Assembly: GCA_023431345.1 (NCBI GenBank) | Contig: JAEYWK010000070.1 | Location: 57,194-121,193, forward strand | Reading direction: 5' to 3' | Length of the DNA: 64,000 bases | DNA from: Pseudomonadota bacterium | Lineage (GTDB): Bacteria > Myxococcota_A > Polyangia > Polyangiales > Polyangiaceae | Shown: positions 53,674-62,227 of the stretch, piece after piece | Numbering within the stretch: the stretch's first letter is position 1 | Layout: the number at the start of each line of letters is the position of its first letter | Notes under the pieces: model-generated | Told to the model about the DNA's origin: nothing | What the model saw: the letters and a program-made list of their open reading frames with translations, nothing else | Databases searched by the model: none | Position numbers and translations under genes: made by a program

Positions 53674-54105
53674 CTAGATGTGGGGCAATCAAGGGGCGAT
53701 CAGATTCCTGGTCGCCCCGATTGCCGTTTGTGGGCTGCCACTGCTCGCGCGTCGACTGGCGCTGGCTCAGCTCTTCGATCCGCTTGGTCGAGCGGCAGTA
53801 GCGGGCCAAGGCCGAGCTCATGCGCGCCGCGGGCATGGCGCCGGTAGCGGTTGATCATCTGGCTCGAGCGGTGCCCCGTCCGATCCGCCCCCCACGTCTC
53901 GCTGCGACCGTTAGCTAGCGACAGCGTCACGAACGTAGCGCGCAGGTCGTGGACGCGCAGCTTGCGCCGGTTGGTGCCGTCGGTGTGGAGCTCGGCGCGG
54001 GTCGCTCCAGCCGCGTGCAGGCTCGCGCGTAGGCCTTCTGCGAGTCGGTGCTCGGGCGTTAGCGGGCCACCGTTCTTCTCGAACTGGCGATGCGTACGCT
54101 TGCCT
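53612..54105 (-). pseudogene. Decayed tyrosine integrase at tRNA-Phe
   Basis: Two frames together spell an integrase C-terminus: residues LRASLHAAGATRAELHTDGT, LRVHDLRATFVTLSLANGRS and DRTGHRSSQMINRYRRHARG lie in one frame (about 54100-53770). The end EELSQRQSTREQWQ and RDGIEPPTRGFSILCSTD, reading into the tRNA, lies in another. HDLR, GHRSS and NRY correspond to catalytic residues. A frameshift at about 53770 and loss of the N-terminal half make it nonfunctional. No second att copy was found. Confidence 0.8.
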
Positions 54106-54209
54106 CTGCAAGTTGCCGTTGATGCTCGATCTGCGTCCCTGAAGCCGACGCGCGCAGCACCTCGGGATTGAACACCACTTGCCGACGCGCTTGCCGACAG
54201 TGTGCCCTG

Positions 54210-54533
54210 TCAGTAGACGATGTCCGCGGGATCGTCGTTGGGGCAATTGGCCCACGGAGGCGGCGGAAGCGCGGGGATGTTCTCGGGCTTCGAGCGCATC
54301 TTGATGATGACGTTGCTGATGCGGCGCCAGAGGTCGAGCTCCTGCTCGAGCCAGGCGTTGACCAGCGCGGCGTCGTTCACGTCGACGACGTGGGGCGAGC
54401 TCGGCATGGGCCAGACGACAGCGTAGGCCGCGCCGTCATCGAGCTGCGCGCGGAGCTTCTGGGCGAACAGCGACGGGCCCTCGACGTTGCCGCCGAGCTC
54501 TACCGTCGTGCCGTCCGAGAAGCGCCGGGTCAA
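54210..54533 (-). CDS. Hypothetical protein (107 aa)
   Basis: 107 residues from a TTG at 54533. Acidic beta-helix protein: FSDGTTVELGGNVEGPSLFA, AQLDDGAAYAVVWPMPSSPH, then VNAWLEQELDLWRRISNVII. No family recognised. Between the integrase remnant and the MarR gene, possibly leftover cargo of the decayed element. Confidence 0.55.
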   Translation of the reverse strand: MTRRFSDGTTVELGGNVEGPSLFAQKLRAQLDDGAAYAVVWPMPSSPHVVDVNDAALVNAWLEQELDLWRRISNVIIKMRSKPENIPALPPPPWANCPNDDPADIVY

Positions 54534-54643
54534 GCGTTCACGGTACCACGGGGCGGCGGCTCAACCTAGCTGAGCTCGCCGCTCAGCACGACCGGAGACG
54601 CGGCCGCCAAGAGATTCGGGGGCACCAGGGTCGCCCCACGCCG

Positions 54644-55150
54644 TCACGCTTGCGCGTCGGCGTTCGGCACGCGCCGGCTCGTCACCGCTTCGGTGGCTCC
54701 GAGATCTTGAAGCAGGTGGAGGAGTGCGACGCGGGCTGCGGCGGCGCGGCGGGGGCCGAGGCTCTGGAGGAGGCGGCGTTCGAGGCGGGCGCGCATGCGA
54801 CGGCTGGCTTGGACTGCTTGGTGGCCGCGGACGGAGAGGGTTACGAGGCGCACACGCGCGTCGCTTCCGGATTGGATCTCGAGGTAGCCGGCGCGCTTCA
54901 GCTCGGCGACCGTCTTCGAGACGGCCTGCTGGGAAACGCCGAGCAGCTTGGAGAGCTGGCCGACGCTGTGGGGGCCGCGTAGCAGGTGCTGAATGAGGTA
55001 CCCGTGCGATTCGCGTAAGTCGCCGAAGCCAGCGCGCGTCATCTTCTCGAGCACCTGCTGATTGGCGAACACGCCGACGAAATGCGCCAGGTGGGTAACC
55101 GAGAGTCGTTTGGGATCTATGAAGACGGCGGAGCGAGCAGGCACTTGCAC
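54644..55150 (-). CDS. MarR-family transcriptional regulator
   Basis: 168 residues from a GTG at 55150. Winged HTH: GPHSVGQLSKLLGVSQQAVS, KTVAELKRAGYLEIQSGSDA, RVRLVTLSVRGHQAV, the canonical MarR recognition helix and wing. The gene starts next to a palindrome (55158-55181) and diverges from the NTF2-like gene, so it most likely represses both. Confidence 0.9.
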   Translation of the reverse strand: MQVPARSAVFIDPKRLSVTHLAHFVGVFANQQVLEKMTRAGFGDLRESHGYLIQHLLRGPHSVGQLSKLLGVSQQAVSKTVAELKRAGYLEIQSGSDARVRLVTLSVRGHQAVQASRRMRARLERRLLQSLGPRRAAAARVALLHLLQDLGATEAVTSRRVPNADAQA

Positions 55151-55181
55151 AACCTATATTGCACAACTATGGTTGTGCAAT
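55145..55181. promoter_or_regulatory. MarR operator between divergent genes
   Basis: Perfect 10-bp palindrome ATTGCACAAC-TATG-GTTGTGCAAT (55158-55181) plus a third direct copy of TTGCACAAC at 55145-55153. The right arm overlaps the ATG of the NTF2-like gene at 55180; the left copy overlaps the MarR GTG. Confidence 0.85.
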
Positions 55182-55590
55182 GCCGCAAGGCCCAGAACAT
55201 CCTCATCTCGCCCATATCCGGCGCTACTTTCAGGCTCTGGAGCAATCACCGACGGCGGCCGAGCTGGCCCGCTTCTTCACGCCCGACGTGCGTCAGCATG
55301 AATTCCCGAATCGGCTCGTGGAGCGCGGCGCCGCGCGCACGCTGACTGACCTGCTGGAGGGCAATCAGCGCGGCCAACAGGTGGTGCAGAACCAGCGCTA
55401 CGTCATAAAGAACGCGTTGGTGGATGGGGATCGGGCCGCGCTCGAGCTGCATTGGACGGCGGAGCTCAAGGTCCCCCTCGGCAAGCTGGACGCGGGCGAG
55501 CGCATGGTGGCCAACAGCGGCGTCTTCTTCCGTTTCGAAGACGAGCTGATCGCGGAGCAACACAACTTCGATTGCTTCGAGCCCTTCTGA
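55180..55590 (+). CDS. NTF2/SnoaL-like protein
   Basis: 136 residues from an ATG at 55180 inside the operator. HIRRYFQALEQSPTAAELAR, FFTPDVRQHEFPNRLVE, then RYVIKNALVDGDRAALELHW and GVFFRFEDELIAEQHNFDCF follow the SnoaL-like NTF2 fold (helical cone and curved sheet). Small-molecule binding or isomerase-type enzyme; substrate unknown. Controlled by the divergent MarR gene. Confidence 0.85.
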   Translation: MPQGPEHPHLAHIRRYFQALEQSPTAAELARFFTPDVRQHEFPNRLVERGAARTLTDLLEGNQRGQQVVQNQRYVIKNALVDGDRAALELHWTAELKVPLGKLDAGERMVANSGVFFRFEDELIAEQHNFDCFEPF

Positions 55591-55719
55591 TCTGCGTTCG
55601 GGCGCCAGAATCACCGCCGTCGCCGCGCGGCGACGCCTCGACGAAGGTGTGCCGCAGCGGTGCGGCATCGATTGCCTGGGCTTGGACGCTAGCGGCCGTC
55701 GTGTCGCGCGCCAGCGGCG

Positions 55720-57057
55720 TCAGAAGTCATTGAGGGACTGCCACGTGGAGCGCAGGACGCGCAGCGTGATCGGCGAGTCGTAGGTGGTGTGCCAGAGGGA
55801 CTGCTCGTCGAGGGCGGCGACGATCGAGTAGCTGGCCAGCCCCAGCCTGAGGGGCCGCCGCCCACGTCGGTCGAAGAACTGCAGGTAAGTGCGGTTGCGG
55901 TCTTCGAGCAGCACGGCTGCCTGTTTGTCGAAGGGAAGTAAGCTCTGCCCGTACTCGACGAGCGAGTCCTCGAGCGGGTAGTGCGTCACCTCGCCATCGG
56001 GCGTGAGCCAGTACAGCTCCCAGCCCGCCGCGTCAGGCTCCGTCCCGATGGCCACGATGCCGCCCATGACCGCGACAGCCTGATACAAGCCCGGCGGAGT
56101 CGGGCCGTGATCGACTTGCTCGCCGTCGTTCAAGGTCGAGAGGTGCCACGTGCCGTCGCCCAGCTCCTGCTCGAGCACGACTCCGTAGGCCGACGACGAC
56201 AAGATGTCCAAGCTGGTGGCGGTGGTGGAGTGCTGCCAGTCGTCGGTAGCCTGCTGGCGGTACCACAGCTCGTCAGACTCGTCTTCCGAGTCGCTATCGG
56301 CGTAGCGCACGTAGTACGTGCCGCGCTGATTGGAGCCGAAGCTCGCGGGCCTCAGCAGCGGCTCGGGCGCTGCGAGCTCGGTAGCGCCGAACGGAATGCC
56401 ATGGAGCGTCTCGCCATCCGGATCGAACGCGTAGACGCGGTCGCGGGCGAGCGTGACGATGGTGTCGCTCGAGATCCCCTCGAGCAGGCTCTGCAGCGCG
56501 CCCGTTTGCAAATCGAAGCGGCCCACGAAGGCTCCGCTGGACTTGAGAGTCGCGAAAGCGTGAGTCTTCGTGCTGACGAGGCTGCTGGCGATCAGGTCGC
56601 GAGCGAGCACGTCCGCAGCGACGCATTTGCCGAACGCGCACGCTCCCGCGCAGACGTTCCCGCAGGCTCCGCAGTGCCGCTGGGTCCAGCTCAGCTCGGT
56701 TTCGCAGCCGGTGAATCGGGAGTCGTCGCAGTCGGCGAAGCCAGCGATGCAAGTGAGCGCGTCCGGCGCGCCGCCGTCACCTCCTTCGCCGCGTCGAGGG
56801 GCGTCACCAGCGGCGCCCGGCATGCCCCCCGCGCTACCCATGGCGCCGGCCCTGCCGCCTGCACCGCCGTCTTCTCCTGCTTCTCCTGCTTCTCCTGCCG
56901 CCGGCAAGGAGCTGGCCCCAGCTTCGGTCGCATCTGCGCCGCCCGGCCCGCCGCGGCAACCGTCGCCTTCACACAGATCCGTCGCCCGGCACGAGGCGAG
57001 CACGCCCAAAAGCGCGCCGCCAAGGCCGGCCGTGAACGTGACGAGCTTCATGGCCAT
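55720..57057 (-). CDS. Lipoprotein with Cys-rich and beta-propeller-like regions
   Basis: 445 residues. Lipobox VLASCR, a long Gly/Ala-rich linker (about 40-95), then CIAGFADCDDSRFTGCETEL and HCGACGNVCAGACAFGKC, a compact Cys cluster typical of myxobacterial surface lipoproteins. The remaining about 300 residues are beta-rich repeats (for example VYAFDPDGETLHGIPFG and WELYWLTPDGEVTHYPL). Start overlaps the upstream lipoprotein gene by ten bases. Function unknown. Confidence 0.8.
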   Translation of the reverse strand: MAMKLVTFTAGLGGALLGVLASCRATDLCEGDGCRGGPGGADATEAGASSLPAAGEAGEAGEDGGAGGRAGAMGSAGGMPGAAGDAPRRGEGGDGGAPDALTCIAGFADCDDSRFTGCETELSWTQRHCGACGNVCAGACAFGKCVAADVLARDLIASSLVSTKTHAFATLKSSGAFVGRFDLQTGALQSLLEGISSDTIVTLARDRVYAFDPDGETLHGIPFGATELAAPEPLLRPASFGSNQRGTYYVRYADSDSEDESDELWYRQQATDDWQHSTTATSLDILSSSAYGVVLEQELGDGTWHLSTLNDGEQVDHGPTPPGLYQAVAVMGGIVAIGTEPDAAGWELYWLTPDGEVTHYPLEDSLVEYGQSLLPFDKQAAVLLEDRNRTYLQFFDRRGRRPLRLGLASYSIVAALDEQSLWHTTYDSPITLRVLRSTWQSLNDF

Positions 57058-58730
57058 GGTTGAAATCGCAGCCTGTAGCCGGTCTGGGCGATCCGGATCG
57101 GCTCACCGAGGGTGCCGTCCGCCTGAAAGGCCGCAAAGAAGGGCGCCTGCTCGACAGTGCCGCTCTGCACCCCAAAAGCCACCCCGGACCCATCGGACGC
57201 GAGCACCCATTGCGAGACGTTGCCGTCGACCGTGAGCAGCAGACGCGCCGCTGGCTCCGCGGCGTCGAGCTCGACGCGCAGCAGCGTGGAAGTTTGCCCA
57301 TCGTCGGTGCCGATGAAGAAGGCGCTCGGCACGCGCGCGTCGAAGAGCAGCTCCGCCGACGAGTCCGCCTCCTCATGCAGGACGATTGGCGACGGCGCGC
57401 TCGGCAAGGGCAGCCACAACAGCTCCCGCGGCCCGTCCCCACTCCAGGCGGACCAAGCCAAGACGCCGTCGTCACGCAGCTGGACGATGTCACTTTCGCG
57501 CGGGATGCCGAGCCGAATCGGCGACGGCTCAGGGCCGGCAGTCAGGTCGAGCGCGTAATACGCCGCGTCATCCTCTGCCAGCAAGTAGCGACCATGGGGC
57601 GATATTTCGCGCCTGTAATAGAGCTCATCCGAGACGCGCAGCACCAGCTCCGGCGAAGAGGGCTCGACCAGCGACCAGACGACCACGCCGGTCGCGTAGT
57701 CTTCGACCCAGAGCAGCTGCGAGCTGGGGCTGAACATGGCGTCGTCGCCCGAGAGCTCCACTTGCCACGCGTCGTCGCCGCACGCGGTGAGGACGATGCC
57801 CAACGATTCGTCGTCTTCGCCGACACGTTCAACGGCGATCAAGCGGCGGTCCGGCGAGAGCGCGGCATTTCCCGGAGGCAACGCTCTCGTCCCGACCTCC
57901 CCATCGCGCAGAGTTTGCACCTCCCCGCCTGTAACCCAACTGCCAGGGCTTGCACAAAAGTCGAGCGTGAGCTGCGAGAGCGCGCGTGGCTCGAGCGCGG
58001 GCGCATCGAGATCGAACAAGAAGCCCGCGCTGTCGCGATCGGACGCGAAGAAGTAGCGTGAGTCGGGCGAGAAGGCGATCGCGCCGTTCGCACCCGCAAC
58101 CCAGCTCGGCAGCTCGGGCAGCCGCGCCAGCGGCGTGGGCAGCCCGGCGCCGAAGCGCAAGTAGCTCACGCCCAATCCCAGCTGGATTTCAGCGGTTTGC
58201 ACGGCCAAGAAGCGGCCGTCGGGCGCCCAAAACACGTCATCGAAGCCCGTCCACGCGTCGATACGCGGACGAGAACCGAGCTCGATCAGCGGGCGCCTTC
58301 CGAGCTCCGCCGTCGGCAGGCCGAGCAGCTTGTCGACCGCCGTCACCACGAGCCAAGGCGAGGCCTCGGGATAGACGCAAAGCTCCGGCGCCTCCTCGTC
58401 ACAGCTCGTCCCCGACGAGCATTCCGGGAGCTCGCCCGGCTCGCAGCCATTGGCCGTGCAACGCTCGACGCCATCGCAGCGCACGCCGTTGTCGCACTCG
58501 AGATGGTCTTGGCAGGACGCGCCGCTGCCGCCGTCAGCACCGCCGTTGCCGCTCGCCCCCGCGACGACGTCGTCGACGTCATCGTCCGGCTGCGTAGGCG
58601 CCCCGCCGCTCGGTTCCGCGCGCCCGCCGGCGTTGACGCAGAAGCTGTCTTCACACACCGGACGGTGGCTGCGACAGCCCACTGCTGCCGCTGCGACCAC
58701 CACGAACCACCACCGCCTCCGCATCGTCAC
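57048..58730 (-). CDS. Lipoprotein with beta-propeller-like repeats
   Basis: 560 residues. Lipobox AAVGCR, acidic/Gly linker, Cys-rich segment CQDHLECDNGVRCDGVERCT, then about 400 residues of repeats such as DVFWAPDGRFLAVQTAE, AIAFSPDSRYFFASDRD and AALSPDRRLIAVERVGED, a WD40/TolB-like propeller. Co-transcribed with the 55720 gene; both probably sit at the outer membrane as a complex. Confidence 0.82.
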   Translation of the reverse strand: MTMRRRWWFVVVAAAAVGCRSHRPVCEDSFCVNAGGRAEPSGGAPTQPDDDVDDVVAGASGNGGADGGSGASCQDHLECDNGVRCDGVERCTANGCEPGELPECSSGTSCDEEAPELCVYPEASPWLVVTAVDKLLGLPTAELGRRPLIELGSRPRIDAWTGFDDVFWAPDGRFLAVQTAEIQLGLGVSYLRFGAGLPTPLARLPELPSWVAGANGAIAFSPDSRYFFASDRDSAGFLFDLDAPALEPRALSQLTLDFCASPGSWVTGGEVQTLRDGEVGTRALPPGNAALSPDRRLIAVERVGEDDESLGIVLTACGDDAWQVELSGDDAMFSPSSQLLWVEDYATGVVVWSLVEPSSPELVLRVSDELYYRREISPHGRYLLAEDDAAYYALDLTAGPEPSPIRLGIPRESDIVQLRDDGVLAWSAWSGDGPRELLWLPLPSAPSPIVLHEEADSSAELLFDARVPSAFFIGTDDGQTSTLLRVELDAAEPAARLLLTVDGNVSQWVLASDGSGVAFGVQSGTVEQAPFFAAFQADGTLGEPIRIAQTGYRLRFQPWP

Positions 58731-58795
58731 GGTCTGGCGGCTTTAGCAGCAATCGCCGGCGGGCGCGAAAGCCATCGCGCTGCCGCCCGACACCG

Positions 58796-60322
58796 TCAGC
58801 GCGCGTAGTCGGGAGCGAGCAAGTCTTCGCTCGGCGAGGAGCGCTTGGCGGCGGGCTTCGCCGGGGCCGGCTTCGGCGGCTGTGGCGGGGGCTTGGGCGC
58901 GCTGGCCGGGCTGCGAGCGGGCACTGGCGCTCGCGGAGGCTCGGAGATCGAGCTCGCGGTGGCAACGCTGCTAGGCGCGGCCACTGGCGGCGGCGGCGCG
59001 GCTTCAGTCGCGGGCAGCGCGGAAGGAGCCGCCGCGGCGGCGGGCAGCGGAGCCCCCGCGCTGACGCCCGCATCCTCACCAGCGGGTGCCAGCAAACGCG
59101 GCGCCAGCGCGCCCGAGAGCGCGAGCACGCTGATAGCGGCCGCCGCGAGCGGCACCCACCGGGCGCGCGAGCGCGGCTTCTTCAAGCTCGTGCCGCTCGG
59201 CGCGGCGCCCGTGACGGCCGGCACTATCGGCGAGACGTCCGCGGGCGCGGGCTGGGAGATGGCGATCGCCCCGAGCGACGAGCCGCTCTGTCCGCTCGCC
59301 TGAAGCGCACGGCGAGCGCCGGTCTCGATGTCGCGCGCGTCGGCGGCGAGCTGAGCGCGGCGCACCGCCTCGCGCCGGCCGGCTCTGCGATCGCCCACCG
59401 CCTGCTGCATGAAGTCTCGCAGCTCGGCCTGACCTGCGTCAGTGAACGCCTCGGGCAGCGCGCGACGCAGCGCCAGGCGCATCTCTTCCGCGCTGGAGAA
59501 GCGCCTATCTCGGTCCTTCTCGAGCGCCTTGAGCACCACGCGCTCGAGCTCCGCCGGATAGCCTTCGACGAGCTGGGACGGCGGCTGCACCGGCTCGTCG
59601 CTGGTGATCGCATGCACGATCGCGCCCGTGTTGTGGCGCTTGAACGGGTGACGTCGCGTCGAGAGGAGATAGAGCACGATTCCGGTCGCAAACACGTCGC
59701 AGCGACGATCGACCTCGCCGCCCAAGACCTGCTCGGGCGCCATGTACGAAAACTTACCCTTGATCTCGCCGGCCTCGGTGTTGCCGGTCGTTTGCTGCGT
59801 CGCCTTTGCGACGCCGAAGTCGAGCAGCTTGGCCACCCCGTCGTAGGTCACCAAAATGTTGTGCGGAGAGACGTCGCGATGGACGACGCCAAGCGGGCCG
59901 TTATCGTCGCTGAGCTCGTGCGCCGCGTGCAATCCGGCCAGCACCTGCGCCACCAGGTTGGTGGCGACCGTGATGGGCATCAAGCCGCGCTGCTCGGCGC
60001 GCTCCACCAAGAACCCGAGCGGCTCTCCATCCACCCACTCCATTACCAAGTACAAGAGCCCTGGCTCTTCGCCGAGCTCGATCGTGTGCACGACGTTGGC
60101 GTGCTGGATGAGCGAGGCGATACGCGCCTCCTCGGTCAGCATGCTCTCGAAGCGCTGCCCCTCTGCCACATTCGGTAGCAGCGTCTTTACCGCCACGAGC
60201 TTGTTGAACCCGCGCGCGCCCTGCAGTCGCCCTAGCCACACCTCGCCCATGCCGCCGCGCGCGATGGCGACGAGGAGCTGGTAGCGCCCCAAGCTTCGGT
60301 GAATGCGAGACGAGTCGTCCAT
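58796..60322 (-). CDS. Serine/threonine protein kinase with C-terminal Pro-rich domain
   Basis: 508 residues. Kinase domain about 10-280: Gly loop AIARGGMGEVWLG, Lys in VAVKTLL near 46, catalytic loop HRDVSPHNILVTYDG near 148, DFGVAKA and activation loop with GKFSYMAPEQVLGGEVDRRC. A single transmembrane segment about 395-415 follows a basic stretch, then a Pro/Ala-rich domain, probably extracytoplasmic. The HRDVSP loop is typical of myxobacterial kinases. Downstream of two lipoproteins on the same strand. Confidence 0.93.
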   Translation of the reverse strand: MDDSSRIHRSLGRYQLLVAIARGGMGEVWLGRLQGARGFNKLVAVKTLLPNVAEGQRFESMLTEEARIASLIQHANVVHTIELGEEPGLLYLVMEWVDGEPLGFLVERAEQRGLMPITVATNLVAQVLAGLHAAHELSDDNGPLGVVHRDVSPHNILVTYDGVAKLLDFGVAKATQQTTGNTEAGEIKGKFSYMAPEQVLGGEVDRRCDVFATGIVLYLLSTRRHPFKRHNTGAIVHAITSDEPVQPPSQLVEGYPAELERVVLKALEKDRDRRFSSAEEMRLALRRALPEAFTDAGQAELRDFMQQAVGDRRAGRREAVRRAQLAADARDIETGARRALQASGQSGSSLGAIAISQPAPADVSPIVPAVTGAAPSGTSLKKPRSRARWVPLAAAAISVLALSGALAPRLLAPAGEDAGVSAGAPLPAAAAAPSALPATEAAPPPPVAAPSSVATASSISEPPRAPVPARSPASAPKPPPQPPKPAPAKPAAKRSSPSEDLLAPDYAR

Positions 60323-60525
60323 TGACAGTGGCGTACCCGCTCACGAACGGCCTCCCCCGCCCGCACTGAAGCCCGCGAGCCGGCGACCACGGTGCTTACC
60401 GCCCCGCGCGACGTGCGACGAGGTGCGCTCCGTCCCGCCTCGGAAATGGGGCCGCCGCGCTGTTTGGGGGCTCGCCACCGCGAACGCCTGGCGCGATGCC
60501 GAGTGAGCCCGTACCCTTGGTGACG

Positions 60526-61005
60526 ATGCTCAGGAAGGGACTTGCGATGTGGGTCGTGCTGCTCGGCGCCGCGACGGCCGAAGCTCAAGTACCGGTGAAC
60601 ACCGAGGGCAAGCAGCCCCCCGGTACCGTGCCCACGTACTGGGTGATGATGGTAACCGGCGAAAAAGACGGTCAGCCGTGGATCAAGACGACGACTCCGG
60701 AGACGCTCGGCGGCAACGTCAAGGGTACGGGGCCATGGACGTGCACCTACCCGGCCACCGCGCGCGGCTCAGACGCCGACTTTGGCTTCGAGGAAATGGA
60801 AGTGGCGTGCGGCGTCGGGGAAGCCGAGGTGTTCATGAGCCTTCGCTGTAATTTCCGGACGAGGGCCAAGCCCGGAAAAATGGCCGGTCGCGGCTGGAAG
60901 CGGAGCGACCTTCAGACGTTGAACCTTCGGCGCAAGGGCGACACCAAGAGCACCGTCACCGTGAGCTTGCGCTGCGATGTGGATGCCGCGTACGCCCCCG
61001 ACTGA
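60526..61005 (+). CDS. Secreted hypothetical protein (159 aa)
   Basis: 159 residues from an ATG at 60526 chosen for its signal peptide (MLRKGLAMWVVLLGAATAEA); an ATG at 60496 is in frame. Mature part is beta-rich (WTCTYPATARGSDADFGFEE, VEVFMSLRCNF-like end with paired Cys). No family recognised. Confidence 0.65.
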   Translation: MLRKGLAMWVVLLGAATAEAQVPVNTEGKQPPGTVPTYWVMMVTGEKDGQPWIKTTTPETLGGNVKGTGPWTCTYPATARGSDADFGFEEMEVACGVGEAEVFMSLRCNFRTRAKPGKMAGRGWKRSDLQTLNLRRKGDTKSTVTVSLRCDVDAAYAPD

Positions 61006-61198
61006 CCGGAATCAGTGCCACCCCGCCAACGGCGGTGGGGGGAGTGCCTTTACCGGCCGGGGGGGACCGGGGCGAGGTGGCGGGCGCACCAAAGCGGAAT
61101 TTTCGTCGTCCGTCTACAGCCGATAGAGTGGCTCCGTCGCGCGGCTGTCTTTCGCTGGGGCCGGGGAGGATTTCTTTCTTCTTCGCGTACGACCAGCC

Positions 61199-61642
61199 AT
61201 GCGCTTGCCGGCTCTGATCGGGTGGCTGATGGCTCTAGGAACGGGCTGCACCGTCCACGTCGTGGAGGGGCCGGCCACGCCCGTGATGACGGCCCGCGAG
61301 CCGATGCCGGTCTGGTACCGGGAGCCGGCGCGGCCCGTCGAGGTCGCCCGCCCCGAGCCCGCACGGCCGGCGCGCACCGAACCCGTCAAGGCGCCCGCGC
61401 GCCCCCGCCCCGCGCGCCACGCCCCGCTCGCGAGCAGCGACCCCAAGCCACTGCGCCCTGCTCGCACGAGCATCAAGCCTAGCGAGGCGCGCCCGAGCCC
61501 CGTCACGACGAAGCCCAAGCCGGCGAAGCCGCCCGTGCGCACGGTGCGCGACGCCGGCTCGCAGCGGCCCGTGGCTCAACCGAGCCGTCCCGTCCGGCAC
61601 GAGCACGATCAGCACGCTCGCGCGCACGAGATGCAGCGCTGA
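61199..61642 (+). CDS. Pro/Lys/Arg-rich lipoprotein (147 aa)
   Basis: 147 residues from an ATG at 61199. Lipobox-like GTGCT after a hydrophobic segment; the rest is low-complexity Pro/Ala/Lys/Arg (EPARPVEVARPEPARPARTE). Possibly cell-wall or outer-membrane spacer protein. Composition bias lowers confidence. Confidence 0.55.
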   Translation: MRLPALIGWLMALGTGCTVHVVEGPATPVMTAREPMPVWYREPARPVEVARPEPARPARTEPVKAPARPRPARHAPLASSDPKPLRPARTSIKPSEARPSPVTTKPKPAKPPVRTVRDAGSQRPVAQPSRPVRHEHDQHARAHEMQR

Positions 61643-61654
61643 GCTGGGGACCCG

Positions 61655-62047
61655 TCAGCCAGCGTCGCGCAGGCGCAGCAGCACGCGCTCGATTTTCGGC
61701 AACAAAGTGCCTGGATCACGCTTCTCGACATAGTCCTCCGCGCCGAGATCGAGGGCGATTCGCCGATCGGACTCTGGGTTGCGTCCCGACCAGACCACCA
61801 CCGGGATAGACCGCGTGCGTGCGTCTGCCTTCAAGCGCGAGAGCACGTCACGACCGTCCGCGTCGGGGAAATGAATGTCGAGCACGATCAGCGTGGGCGC
61901 GTGCTCGATCGCGGCAGCGCAGACATCTGCGCCGGCCAAGATGGGCACCAGCTCGAAGCCGTTCTTCTCCGCGAGACGCTTGAGCGCGCGCTGCACGTTC
62001 GGGTCGTCGTCCGCAAACAGGATGCGCCGCCCTTCGGTCATTGCCAT
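61655..62047 (-). CDS. Stand-alone response-regulator receiver protein
   Basis: 130 residues from an ATG at 62047 with AGAGGGG upstream. Acidic pocket ILFADDDPNVQRAL, phospho-acceptor Asp in LIVLDIHFPDADG near 63, Thr/Ser in VVVWSGR, Lys in VEKRDPG. No output domain. The partner kinase is not visible nearby. Confidence 0.88.
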   Translation of the reverse strand: MAMTEGRRILFADDDPNVQRALKRLAEKNGFELVPILAGADVCAAAIEHAPTLIVLDIHFPDADGRDVLSRLKADARTRSIPVVVWSGRNPESDRRIALDLGAEDYVEKRDPGTLLPKIERVLLRLRDAG

Positions 62048-62227
62048 AACGGTAGGCCCCTCTTCGGTGAGTGACAATCGCCGTACGGCCGATTCCTGAG
62101 TCAGAAAAGGGTTTGTGGCGCAATTTCCGGGATGTAGCTGGCCGGGCGGCGCCCGCAGGAGCCGTCGGCCCCGGCGAGAGCCCCAAGGCCGGCCCCAGCC
62201 CGCCCCGGCGAGATCGACGCGCGCCGC

